From assembly GCF_003049685.1 (NCBI RefSeq), contig NZ_PYSY02000001.1:1860001-1924000 (forward strand): a DNA stretch of 64,000 nucleotides, in the 5' to 3' direction. Position numbers and translations under genes: made by a program. The notes beneath the pieces were generated by a model, which was not told the origin of the DNA, did not search any database, and was given only the letters and a program-made list of their open reading frames with translations. This document shows, one piece after another, positions 25,881 to 33,849 of the stretch (its first letter is position 1; each line of letters begins with the position of its first letter). This stretch comes from Brucella pituitosa. GTDB taxonomy: Bacteria; Pseudomonadota; Alphaproteobacteria; Rhizobiales; Rhizobiaceae.

Positions 25881-25955
25881 AAATCGTGGCTTTTGAGAAC
25901 CGGCGCGCAGCGTACTTGAGTACGTGAGCACCGGAAGCGCAAAAAGACGCGATTT
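25881..25955. repeat. 75-bp imperfect palindrome between convergent genes
   Basis: Outer arms AAATCG.G.CTTTT and AAAAAG.C.CGATTT (25881 and 25955 ends) flank CCGG-containing middle arms and a core CGTACTTGAGTACG at 25911-25924. It lies between amaB and the convergent purU and may be a repetitive extragenic palindrome; I see no second copy in the window. Confidence 0.6.
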
Positions 25956-25977
25956 GCAGGCCGTCAGAACCGCAATA

Positions 25978-26862
25978 TCAGCCCATGCGTTCGGAGGCGA
26001 ATGAACCGGGCGAAGCCGGGAATACGACGGTGCGATTTCCGTTGAGGAATGAACGGTGATGGATATGCGCGTGAACGGCGCGCGCCAGAACTTGCGCTTC
26101 AACATCACGGCCAATCGACACATAATCCGCCGCACTCTGCGCGTGGGTGATGCGAGCAACATCCTGTTCGATGATCGGACCTTCATCGAGATCGGCGGTC
26201 ACATAATGCGCCGTGGCGCCAATCAGCTTCACACCACGCTCATAAGCCTGCTTGTAAGGGTTTGCCCCTTTGAAAGACGGCAGGAACGAGTGATGGATAT
26301 TGATGATGCGGCCCGACATTTTCTGGCAGAGCTGATCGGACAGAACCTGCATGTAACGCGCAAGAACCACCAGCTCGGTGCCCGTATTATCGACAATATC
26401 CAGAAGACGCTGTTCGGCTTCCGGCTTATTCGCCTTGGTGACGGCCACATGATGGAACGGAATGTCGTGATTGACGACAACCTTCTGATAATCGAAGTGG
26501 TTCGATACAACACCAACGATATCGATTGGCAGAGCACCGATCTTCCAGCGATAAAGAAGATCATTCAGGCAATGACCAAAACGCGACACCATAAGCAGCG
26601 TCTTCGTGCGATGGGCATTGTCGTGGAAATCGAAATCCATTTCGAACGGTGCCGCGATTGGCTCAAAGCCTTCGCGCAGGACATCAAGCGCCACGCCGTC
26701 TTCCGAAATGAAGCTGACGCGCATGAAGAAGCGACCGGTGTCCAGATCATCGAACTGGGCGCTATCGATGATGTTGCAACCCTTGCCCGCAAGATAACCC
26801 GAAATGGCGGCAACAATACCGCGGGTGGATTTGCAGGTGACGGTCAGGACAAAATTATGCAT
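25978..26862 (-). CDS. purU: PurU, formyltetrahydrofolate deformylase
   Basis: Encodes 294 aa. N-terminal ACT domain (residues 1-80, FVLTVTCKSTRGIVAAISGYLAGKGCNI), then a formyl-transferase catalytic domain with IVGVVSNH, the IINIHHSFLPSFKGANPY motif and the family HYVTADLDEGPIIEQDV segment. It hydrolyses 10-formyl-THF to THF and formate, balancing one-carbon pools against glycine and methionine. The start follows AGAGGAAG. The 5' leader contains an extensive nested hairpin (26875-26945). Monocistronic. Confidence 0.96.
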   Translation of the reverse strand: MHNFVLTVTCKSTRGIVAAISGYLAGKGCNIIDSAQFDDLDTGRFFMRVSFISEDGVALDVLREGFEPIAAPFEMDFDFHDNAHRTKTLLMVSRFGHCLNDLLYRWKIGALPIDIVGVVSNHFDYQKVVVNHDIPFHHVAVTKANKPEAEQRLLDIVDNTGTELVVLARYMQVLSDQLCQKMSGRIINIHHSFLPSFKGANPYKQAYERGVKLIGATAHYVTADLDEGPIIEQDVARITHAQSAADYVSIGRDVEAQVLARAVHAHIHHRSFLNGNRTVVFPASPGSFASERMG

Positions 26863-26874
26863 CGAACTTCCTCT

Positions 26875-26945
26875 ATTACGCAGGCGCAGCTACATCGTGA
26901 TTTTTTACTCTACGATGCAGCGCCAACCATGCCAGAATGCGTAAT
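26875..26945 (-). promoter_or_regulatory. three-tier nested hairpin in the purU leader
   Basis: Three perfect, nested stems in order: ATTACGCA/TGCGTAAT (26875-26882, 26938-26945), GGCGC/GCGCC (26883-26887, 26920-26924) and CATCGT/ACGATG (26893-26898, 26912-26917), 19 bp in all. On the purU mRNA side one 13-nt bulge interrupts the 5' strand, while the 3' strand is nearly continuous and ends directly at the AGAGG ribosome site, 12 bases before the ATG. This is compatible with a cis-acting RNA control element; the class is not recognised. Confidence 0.5.
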
Positions 26946-27008
26946 GCACTGACCGGATTGCGCTATCAAGTCGATAATGCGTGAAGAATGGAATTGTAGG
27001 TTAATTCG

Positions 27009-28037
27009 TCAGACCGTCGATGTGACCTTGTTCAAATGACGTGGTTTATCGGGATCATAGCCCTTGCAGCGCGTTACTGTTTCGATGATCCGATAATAGT
27101 TGATGAGCGCAACCAGCGGGTCGAGATGACCATTTCCTGTGCTTGCTGATGGCACCCGATGTCCCGGCACCTCCGCATCACCAAACGACACCAGGTTTGC
27201 GCCAAACGATCCAAGCCTGTTAAGCGCCTGAATGCTTGTTTCAAGCGCCTCATCCTGCGGTATGAACGACAGAATTGGGAAGCCGGTTTCCACCAGCCGC
27301 ATCGGTCCATGCATCAGCTCGGCAAGCGAGAATGCTTCCGCATGAATATTGGCAGTTTCTTTGGCCTTGAGTGCAGCTTCAAGTGAAATGGCATAGGCGG
27401 TGCCACGTCCGCCCGTGAACAGCGACTTTGCCTCGACCAACAGGTCTTCCGCCACCTCACGGCCTTCCGGCCTTGTTGCGGTCAACGCTTCTGGCAAGCG
27501 GATCAAACCATCTTTCAGTTTCGGGTCGTTGCTGGCTGCAGCCACCACGCCTGAAAGCGCTGCGACAGACGCAATGAAAGACTTGGTAGCGGCAACGCTT
27601 TTCTCTTCGCCTGCATGAAGGGCGAGCACAATATCGGCACCCTTCGCAAGCGGACTATCGGTCACGTTAACAACGGCAACCGTCACAGCCCCGCCACGCT
27701 TTGCCGCATCCTGCACCGCAATAATGTCCGGGCTTGCACCCGATTGCGACACCGTGAAATGCAGACCACCTTTCAGTTTGAGCTCGGCACCATAAACGGA
27801 AGCCACCGATGGACCGATGGAGGCAACCGGAATACCGGTGGCGATCTCCATCAGATATTTGAAAAAGGTCGCAGCATGGTCAGACGAGCCGCGCGCAGCC
27901 GTGGTAATCACTGATGGCGATTTTTCAAACAAGCGCCCAATTTCAGCAAATGTTCCGACTTCTGCTTCAAGAAGTTTTGCCACAACAGAAGGTGACTGTT
28001 CGGTTTCTTGCAGCATAAGCGATGGAGCGGTTTGCAT
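27009..28037 (-). CDS. SIS-domain sugar-phosphate isomerase/deaminase (GlmS-C / NagB-II like)
   Basis: Encodes 342 aa from the ATG at 28037, seven bases after GGAG; longer starts add unconserved residues. Two SIS domains: the first with TTAARGSSDHAATFFKYLME and SQSGASPDI, the second with GRGTAYAISLEAALKAKETANIHAEAF and AELMHGP. It lacks the glutaminase domain of GlmS. Likely an amino-sugar 6-phosphate deaminase or isomerase; exact substrate unknown. It follows the efflux operon on the same strand but a terminator intervenes. Confidence 0.85.
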   Translation of the reverse strand: MQTAPSLMLQETEQSPSVVAKLLEAEVGTFAEIGRLFEKSPSVITTAARGSSDHAATFFKYLMEIATGIPVASIGPSVASVYGAELKLKGGLHFTVSQSGASPDIIAVQDAAKRGGAVTVAVVNVTDSPLAKGADIVLALHAGEEKSVAATKSFIASVAALSGVVAAASNDPKLKDGLIRLPEALTATRPEGREVAEDLLVEAKSLFTGGRGTAYAISLEAALKAKETANIHAEAFSLAELMHGPMRLVETGFPILSFIPQDEALETSIQALNRLGSFGANLVSFGDAEVPGHRVPSASTGNGHLDPLVALINYYRIIETVTRCKGYDPDKPRHLNKVTSTV

Positions 28038-28059
28038 GTTCATTCTCCAAAACCAAAAT

Positions 28060-28083
28060 AAAGGCCCGCATAAAGCAGGCCTT
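28060..28083 (-). terminator. terminator of the RND efflux operon
   Basis: Minus strand: AAGGCCTGC, loop TTTAT, GCGGGCCTTT, then TATTTTGG; one mismatched pair. Located between the pump stop and the SIS gene. Confidence 0.7.
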
Positions 28084-28090
28084 CTTCTTA

Positions 28091-31000
28091 TCAATGTTGT
28101 GGCTGTGGCTCCACCGCTGTTTCATTCTTTTCAGCATCAGGTTCCTTAATGCGGAACCAGGCCACGTAAAGTGCTGGAAGGAAAAGCAAGGTGATGCCCG
28201 TACCGGCAATGATACCGCCCATCATGGCATAGGCCATCGGCCCCCAGAACACTTCGCGCGCAATCGGGATCAGCGCCAGACTTGCAGCCGCTGCCGTCAA
28301 TGCAATCGGCCGCATACGATGCTGACTTGCCTGAACAACTGCATCCCATGGATGCATTCCCTCGGTGATATGCTCTTCGACCTGCACAATCAGAATGACC
28401 GAGTTTCGGATAAGAATACCGATCAGTGCCAGCACACCGAGAATAGCCACGAAGCCGAGCGGTTTGCCACTCGGAAGCAGTGCCGCTACCACACCGATCA
28501 GCCCCAAAGGTGCCACGGCAACCACGAGGAACAGGCGCTGGAAGCTCTGCAATTGCAGCATCAGAACGGTTGCCATCACGAACAGCATCAGCGGCACGAC
28601 AGCTGCAATCGGTCCCTGGCTCTTGCCGCTTTCTTCAACCGTGCCGGCTGTCGCGATGGAATAACCTGCCGGAAGCTTATCGACAAATGCCTTCACCGCA
28701 GGTTCAAGCTCCTTAACAATCGTGTCCGGCATCGTTTTATCAACGATACCGGCAGCAACAGTTATGGTTGGAATGCGTGAGCGGCGATAAATAACCGGCT
28801 GTTCAAGCTCATAGCGGAAATTGGCGATGGCTGCGAGCGGCACAGAACTGCCGTTGCCGGTTGCGATCTGCAGGCTCTGCAGCGTGTTAATGGAATCGCG
28901 TTCATGCTTCTGTGCCCGCACGATCACATCGATCAGATAGATCGAATCCCGAACCTGGGTGATATTGATGCCGCCGACCACGCCATTCAGTGTTGTCGCA
29001 ATATCCTTCGATGAAATGCCAAGCTTGCGCGCCTTGTCCTGCATCACATCCACACGGATAACACGTCCCGGTTCATTCCAGTTGTAGTTGACAACACCGA
29101 GCCGCTTATCCGCACTCATGATGCCTGCAAAATCCTGCGCAATACCGCGCAGCTTCTGAATATTCGGGCCTGAAATGCGGTACTGGACCGGGCGTCCGAC
29201 CGGCGGTCCAAGTTCAAGGAATTTCACAAACGTATCTGTGCCGACATAATCCTTACGCAGGACTTCATCGAATTTCACCTTCAGGCGATCACGCGCTTCG
29301 ACGTCTTTAGCCACCACAACCATCTGCCCGAAATAGGGATTGGCTGGCTGCACATCAAAAGACAGAATAAAACGGATCGCGCTCTGGCCGACATAGGTGC
29401 TCCAATGCTCGATATCTGGATTATCCTTGAGCATCGTCTGTTCAAAACGCTCCATCTGTGCCTTCGTATCGGCGATGGAACTGTTTTGCGGCAGAGTCCA
29501 GTCGATTACCAGTTCCGGACGGTCGGACTGAGGGAAAAACTGCCGTTCAATCAAACCCATACCGAAAACTGAGACCACAAACAGAGCGATCGTCGTGACA
29601 ATCGTAATCCATTTGTGCCGCATCGCAAGAAGCAGTGTTCTCGAAAAGGCCTGGAAAAAGCGACTGCGCTTTTCCTCATGATGCTTCATTTTCTTAGGAA
29701 GCACTGTCACGCCGAGGAGTGGTGCAAACAACACGGCCACGATCCACGAAACAATCAGCGAAACAGCAATCACCACAAAAAGCGTGAATGTATATTCGCC
29801 GGCCTGACTCGAGTTCAGTCCAATCGGAATGAAGCCCGCAATCGTGACAAGCGTACCCGTCAACATCGGAAAGGCGGTGTGCGAATAGACATAGGTCGCA
29901 GCCTTGTTGATGGGGTCCCCTTGCTCGAGCCGGGCAACCATCATTTCAACCGCGATCATCGCATCATCGACCAGAAGCCCAAGCGAAATAATCAGTGCAC
30001 CGAGAGACACACGTTGCAGCGAAATATCCATGAGCGACATGGCGAGGAAGGTGATTGCCAGCACCAGCGGGATCGACAACGACACCACGAAGCCTGCGCG
30101 CAAACCAAGACTGATGAAGCTCACTGCCAGAACGATTACAACCGCTTCAAAGAGTGCCTTTGTGAAGCCTGAGACCGCGTCCTGAACCACTTCTGGCTGA
30201 TCGGCCACTTTAAATACATTAACGCCGACCGGCAGTTCGGCCTTCACCTGCTGCATCAGTGTGTCCAGCTTCTCGCCAAACTCAAGCAGATTGCCGTTAG
30301 GCTTCATGCCGATGCCAAGACCAATCGCATCATGGCCATTGACCCGAAAAATCGATGATGGTGGATCGACATAACCGCGCGTGATTGTTGCGACATCCGA
30401 CAGGCGGAAGAAGCGATCATTCACACGAAGGTTGACCGCACGAAGATCAGCTTCCGAGTCAAACTGACCGCTTACGCGAACGCTGATGCGTTCAGGTCCC
30501 GCCTGCACAACACCTGATGGCGTGATGGCGTTCTGGTCCTGCAACGCCTTCAGAATAGCCTGCTGGTCGAGGCCAAGGGCTGCCACCTGCCGGGTCGAGA
30601 ACTCGAGATAGATTGCCTCATCCTGCGCGCCGATCAGTTCAACCTTACCAGCATTGGGGATGGTCAGAATTTTTGTGCGTACATCTTCCGCATAATCACG
30701 CAGCTGTCGCATCGACAGTCCATCTGCGGTGAAGGCAAAGATATTCCCAAAAACATCGCCAAACTTGTCGTTGTAATAAGGACCGTAGACGCCTTCCGGC
30801 ATGTTCGGCTTGATATCATCAAGCATATGACGCACTTCGGACCAGGCCTTTGTGACCTGTTCCTTGCGAACCGTATCCTTCAAAAAAACAAATACGACCG
30901 ACTTACCTGCTGTAGTGACACTGCGCGTATAGTCGAGTGTGTCGAGTTCTTCGAGTTTCTTCTCGATACGATCTGTAACCTGATTCATTGTTTCGTCGAT

Positions 31001-31177
31001 GGATGCGCCCGGCCAGTTGGCCTGCACCACCATCGTCTTCACGGTGAATTCCGGATCTTCCGCACGGCCGAGATCGAGATAGGAGACAAACCCTGCGACC
31101 AGAAAGACAAGCATGAAATACCAGACGAGCGACCGGTGGTTCAAAGCCCAATCAGAAAGATTGAAACCTTTTTTCAT
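28091..31177 (-). CDS. RND efflux pump, inner-membrane transporter (TriC-like)
   Basis: Encodes 1028 aa, AcrB/HAE family: N-terminal membrane helix, two large periplasmic loops and two six-helix membrane bundles. The proton-relay aspartates are in the fourth-helix segment SLGLLVDDAMIAVEMM. It drives drug or toxicant export with a proton gradient. The start overlaps the stop of the adaptor gene by 4 bp. Two adaptors followed by one pump is the TriABC layout of Pseudomonas aeruginosa (triclosan efflux). No outer-membrane channel gene is present, so it must borrow one. Confidence 0.93.
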   Translation of the reverse strand: MKKGFNLSDWALNHRSLVWYFMLVFLVAGFVSYLDLGRAEDPEFTVKTMVVQANWPGASIDETMNQVTDRIEKKLEELDTLDYTRSVTTAGKSVVFVFLKDTVRKEQVTKAWSEVRHMLDDIKPNMPEGVYGPYYNDKFGDVFGNIFAFTADGLSMRQLRDYAEDVRTKILTIPNAGKVELIGAQDEAIYLEFSTRQVAALGLDQQAILKALQDQNAITPSGVVQAGPERISVRVSGQFDSEADLRAVNLRVNDRFFRLSDVATITRGYVDPPSSIFRVNGHDAIGLGIGMKPNGNLLEFGEKLDTLMQQVKAELPVGVNVFKVADQPEVVQDAVSGFTKALFEAVVIVLAVSFISLGLRAGFVVSLSIPLVLAITFLAMSLMDISLQRVSLGALIISLGLLVDDAMIAVEMMVARLEQGDPINKAATYVYSHTAFPMLTGTLVTIAGFIPIGLNSSQAGEYTFTLFVVIAVSLIVSWIVAVLFAPLLGVTVLPKKMKHHEEKRSRFFQAFSRTLLLAMRHKWITIVTTIALFVVSVFGMGLIERQFFPQSDRPELVIDWTLPQNSSIADTKAQMERFEQTMLKDNPDIEHWSTYVGQSAIRFILSFDVQPANPYFGQMVVVAKDVEARDRLKVKFDEVLRKDYVGTDTFVKFLELGPPVGRPVQYRISGPNIQKLRGIAQDFAGIMSADKRLGVVNYNWNEPGRVIRVDVMQDKARKLGISSKDIATTLNGVVGGINITQVRDSIYLIDVIVRAQKHERDSINTLQSLQIATGNGSSVPLAAIANFRYELEQPVIYRRSRIPTITVAAGIVDKTMPDTIVKELEPAVKAFVDKLPAGYSIATAGTVEESGKSQGPIAAVVPLMLFVMATVLMLQLQSFQRLFLVVAVAPLGLIGVVAALLPSGKPLGFVAILGVLALIGILIRNSVILIVQVEEHITEGMHPWDAVVQASQHRMRPIALTAAAASLALIPIAREVFWGPMAYAMMGGIIAGTGITLLFLPALYVAWFRIKEPDAEKNETAVEPQPQH

Positions 31178-32268
31178 AGGCTGCTTCCCTTCGCATCCAG
31201 ACGGACTTTTTGCCCTTGCTTGAGTTCGTTCACTCCGGCAATCGCCACATAGCTGCCGACTTCAACGTTATCGGCAACAAAATTCTCACTGCGACGTTCG
31301 ACAACCTGAATGTCCTGGAGGCTTACGGTCTGTGTTTTTGGATCAATGACCCAGATTTCAGTTTTGCCGTCTTTTTCAAGCAAGGCCTGTATCGGCAAAA
31401 TCACGTGGTCTTTCTCCGCTCTTGCAAGCCCCGCCCTGATGGTCGCGCCAAGTCGGAAACCTTCCGGCGGGTTCTCAAGTGCAATCCGAACCCGACGTGT
31501 ACGGGTTTGAGCATCTGCCTGGGGCGCGACCTCGCGCACAGTGCCATTTCCAGTCACCGCAGGATCAGCTTGCAGCTGCACATAAAATGGCGTTCCCGCC
31601 ACGAAATATTCCGTCATGCTGTCGGGGATATCGAGAACAGCTTCACGAATGTCTGGCCTTGCGACCGTCATCACCGCCTGCCCTGCGGCCACGACCTGAC
31701 CAACTTCAGCATTGGTTGCTGAAATGACGCCATCGAAATCCGGGCTCAAAACAGCATAGCCGCGCTGATCTTCAGCTTTACGCAAACCAGCCTGTGCCTT
31801 TTCAAGTCCGGCCTGAGCACTGTCACGCGCCTGCTTTGCAGCATCATAATCAGCTTGTGAGATGTTGTTGCCTTCAAGCAAGATATGCAGACGCTCCTCA
31901 CTGGCAGCTGCGTTGGCATATTGCGCTCCAGCACTTGAAAGGTCAGCCTTTGCGGACTGCACCGAAAGATCAAGCGTGGAAGGATCGAGCATCGCTACCA
32001 TTTCGTCTTTCTTGACGAGATCGCCCACGTTAACCGGACGCGCTATGATGCGACCAAGAACGCGGAAGGCAAGATCCGTTGAATATCGCGGTTCGATCGT
32101 ACCGGCGAAACTGGTTTGAATGGCGGGCTTAGGCGTTACAATCGTGTAAAGCACAGGGCGAATTGGCTCCGCTTCAGATGATTTGTCATCATCCTTGCCA
32201 CATGCCGTAAGTGTTACAAGCGAACCAGCAATAGCAAGGCAGCTTAAGAGCTTCATGGTCGGCTTCAT
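31174..32268 (-). CDS. RND periplasmic adaptor lipoprotein (second adaptor, TriB-like)
   Basis: Encodes 364 aa. Lipobox LTAC with lipidated Cys23 after a signal sequence (MKLLSCLAIAGSLVTLTAC), so it is anchored to the inner membrane. Lipoyl/hairpin/beta-barrel order as in membrane fusion proteins: FAGTIEPRYSTDLAFRVLGRI, a coiled hairpin of QSAKADLSSAGAQYANA type, then GEVGQVVAAGQAVM. Four-base ATGA overlaps with both flanking genes indicate strict translational coupling. Confidence 0.9.
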   Translation of the reverse strand: MKPTMKLLSCLAIAGSLVTLTACGKDDDKSSEAEPIRPVLYTIVTPKPAIQTSFAGTIEPRYSTDLAFRVLGRIIARPVNVGDLVKKDEMVAMLDPSTLDLSVQSAKADLSSAGAQYANAAASEERLHILLEGNNISQADYDAAKQARDSAQAGLEKAQAGLRKAEDQRGYAVLSPDFDGVISATNAEVGQVVAAGQAVMTVARPDIREAVLDIPDSMTEYFVAGTPFYVQLQADPAVTGNGTVREVAPQADAQTRTRRVRIALENPPEGFRLGATIRAGLARAEKDHVILPIQALLEKDGKTEIWVIDPKTQTVSLQDIQVVERRSENFVADNVEVGSYVAIAGVNELKQGQKVRLDAKGSSL

Positions 32269-33395
32269 TGTGCGCCCGCTCCTTCAAGACCCGTAACAAT
32301 CTCTGTTTGAGCACCTGAACGAAGCATTTGCGCGCCTTTGGTGACGATCAGTTCTCCAACACCCAAACCGGAAGCAACGATCACTCGTTCTTTTTCATAG
32401 GCGAGCACTTTGACCGGCACGAGGGTTGCGACTTGTGTGTCCTTCGCCACGCGCCAGACAGCTGTACGGCCTGAATCGGACGTCATGGCACTCCAAGGCA
32501 GGATGACAACTTTCTGATTGTCCATATGGACGGTGCCTGTCACCGTCGCGCCGAGCGCCATCTGTTCAGGCGTATTGGCGATACCAACCTTCACCCGCAC
32601 AGTACCGGTCTGTGCATCAACCACCGGCGAAATTTCCCTTATTTTACCTTCCGCCTGAACCTTATCGTCCGACAACAAAGCCAGAGTAACGTCCATGCCA
32701 ATCTTGGCATAATTGACGAGTGTTTCCTGAACGTCGAAGATCGCGTCACGGGGACCGTCTTCGGCAATCGAAAACGCCGTTTGCGCAGCCTGCACCACCT
32801 GCCCGGTTTCAATATTGCGAGCTGTGAGCACACCAGAAACCGGGGCATGGAGTTCAGTATAGGAAAGCTCGTCACGCGCATTGCCAAGCTGGCTTTCAGC
32901 ATTCATGAGCGTGCTTTGCGCCGTACGGTAGACTTGCTCGGACTGATCGTATTGAGACCGCGTCGTAAATCCTTGCGCAAGCAAGGCTTGCTGGCGTTTG
33001 AAGCTGGCCTCAGCCTGCACAAGCTGAGCCTGTGCAGCATCTTTGGACGCCAGCGCAACGCGCATATTGGACTGCTGCTCGGCATTGTCGATCCGTGCAA
33101 GGATTGCGCCTTTTTCAACGTGCTGGCCGATTTCAACCATACGTTCCACAACCTGCCCATTGACACGGAATGATACATTGACAAGTGATCTGGCCGCAAT
33201 CGCACCCGATAGCGTGAGCTTTGGCTGATAGTCGATCAACTTGCTTTCTGTCACGGCAACAGCAACGACGCCGCTGGTTTCAGCATGTGCATAGAACGCT
33301 GAAGTCATAACCGCTGTCGTTACAACGAGAACGCCGATAATCGCTTGAAGCGCACTATGTAGCACGTTCACAAGAGGATAAAATTTTGTGGCCAT
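32265..33395 (-). CDS. RND periplasmic adaptor (first adaptor, TriA-like)
   Basis: Encodes 376 aa. A long uncleaved or cleavable N-terminal hydrophobic segment (residues about 14-38, ending AHAE) rather than a lipobox. Adaptor motifs: LTLSGAIAARSLVNVSFRVNGQVVERMVEIGQHVEKG and TGTVRVKVGIANTPEQM. First gene of the efflux operon. Upstream is a 12-bp perfect palindrome (33453-33464), but no regulator gene is adjacent. Confidence 0.9.
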   Translation of the reverse strand: MATKFYPLVNVLHSALQAIIGVLVVTTAVMTSAFYAHAETSGVVAVAVTESKLIDYQPKLTLSGAIAARSLVNVSFRVNGQVVERMVEIGQHVEKGAILARIDNAEQQSNMRVALASKDAAQAQLVQAEASFKRQQALLAQGFTTRSQYDQSEQVYRTAQSTLMNAESQLGNARDELSYTELHAPVSGVLTARNIETGQVVQAAQTAFSIAEDGPRDAIFDVQETLVNYAKIGMDVTLALLSDDKVQAEGKIREISPVVDAQTGTVRVKVGIANTPEQMALGATVTGTVHMDNQKVVILPWSAMTSDSGRTAVWRVAKDTQVATLVPVKVLAYEKERVIVASGLGVGELIVTKGAQMLRSGAQTEIVTGLEGAGAQ

Positions 33396-33452
33396 CTATA
33401 CGATTCTCGCTCTTTTCCTGGAGAGCACAATGCAACCAAAATAATGCCGCGA

Positions 33453-33464
33453 AAAGCATGCTTT
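33453..33464. promoter_or_regulatory. 12-bp perfect palindrome upstream of the efflux operon
   Basis: AAAGCATGCTTT, 58 bp upstream of the first adaptor start, in an AT-rich promoter region. Could be a repressor site. Confidence 0.35.
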
Positions 33465-33558
33465 AAAAACATCATTAATCGTCATGCTCACATATAAAAC
33501 GCGCGCTCAAAACAGACTTTGGGAAAACACTGAAATCTAAATAACAAATCAGAATAAT

Positions 33559-33849
33559 TTATAGCCGCATTTCTTCAACAAGCCGATGACCTGTTGCACT
33601 CAGCTCATAACGTGTGCGTTGCGTCCGTTCATCTCGCTGTCGGATGCGGATATAGCCCCCCTCAGCACTAAGAACTACAACCTCCCGCAACACAAGAGCG
33701 TGAGCAATACCCAGTATTCGTGAAAAACTGCGGCTGTCCGATGCTATATCGAGCGCGAGCGCAGCAATAATACCGGCACCAAGCCGCGAGATCTTACCCG
33801 ATGCTGCCTCAAGCGCATCCACCAATGCCATATACTCGGCTTCTTCCAT
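33559..33849 (-). CDS. small protein coupled to the YdeP-type oxidoreductase
   Basis: Encodes 96 aa; its ATG overlaps the stop of the molybdoenzyme gene by one base, so it is translationally coupled. No family recognised. Predicted helices occupy residues 1-55, then a strand-turn-strand (VVVLSAEGGYIRIRQRDERTQRTRYELS) and a last helix (ATGHRLVEEM), a pattern that resembles a winged helix of MarR/PadR type. It may be a regulator or an assembly partner. Confidence 0.65.
   Translation of the reverse strand: MEEAEYMALVDALEAASGKISRLGAGIIAALALDIASDSRSFSRILGIAHALVLREVVVLSAEGGYIRIRQRDERTQRTRYELSATGHRLVEEMRL

Noticed and set aside
26056..26952. 298-codon frame antisense to purU
   Set aside because: Shadow of purU running through its structured leader.
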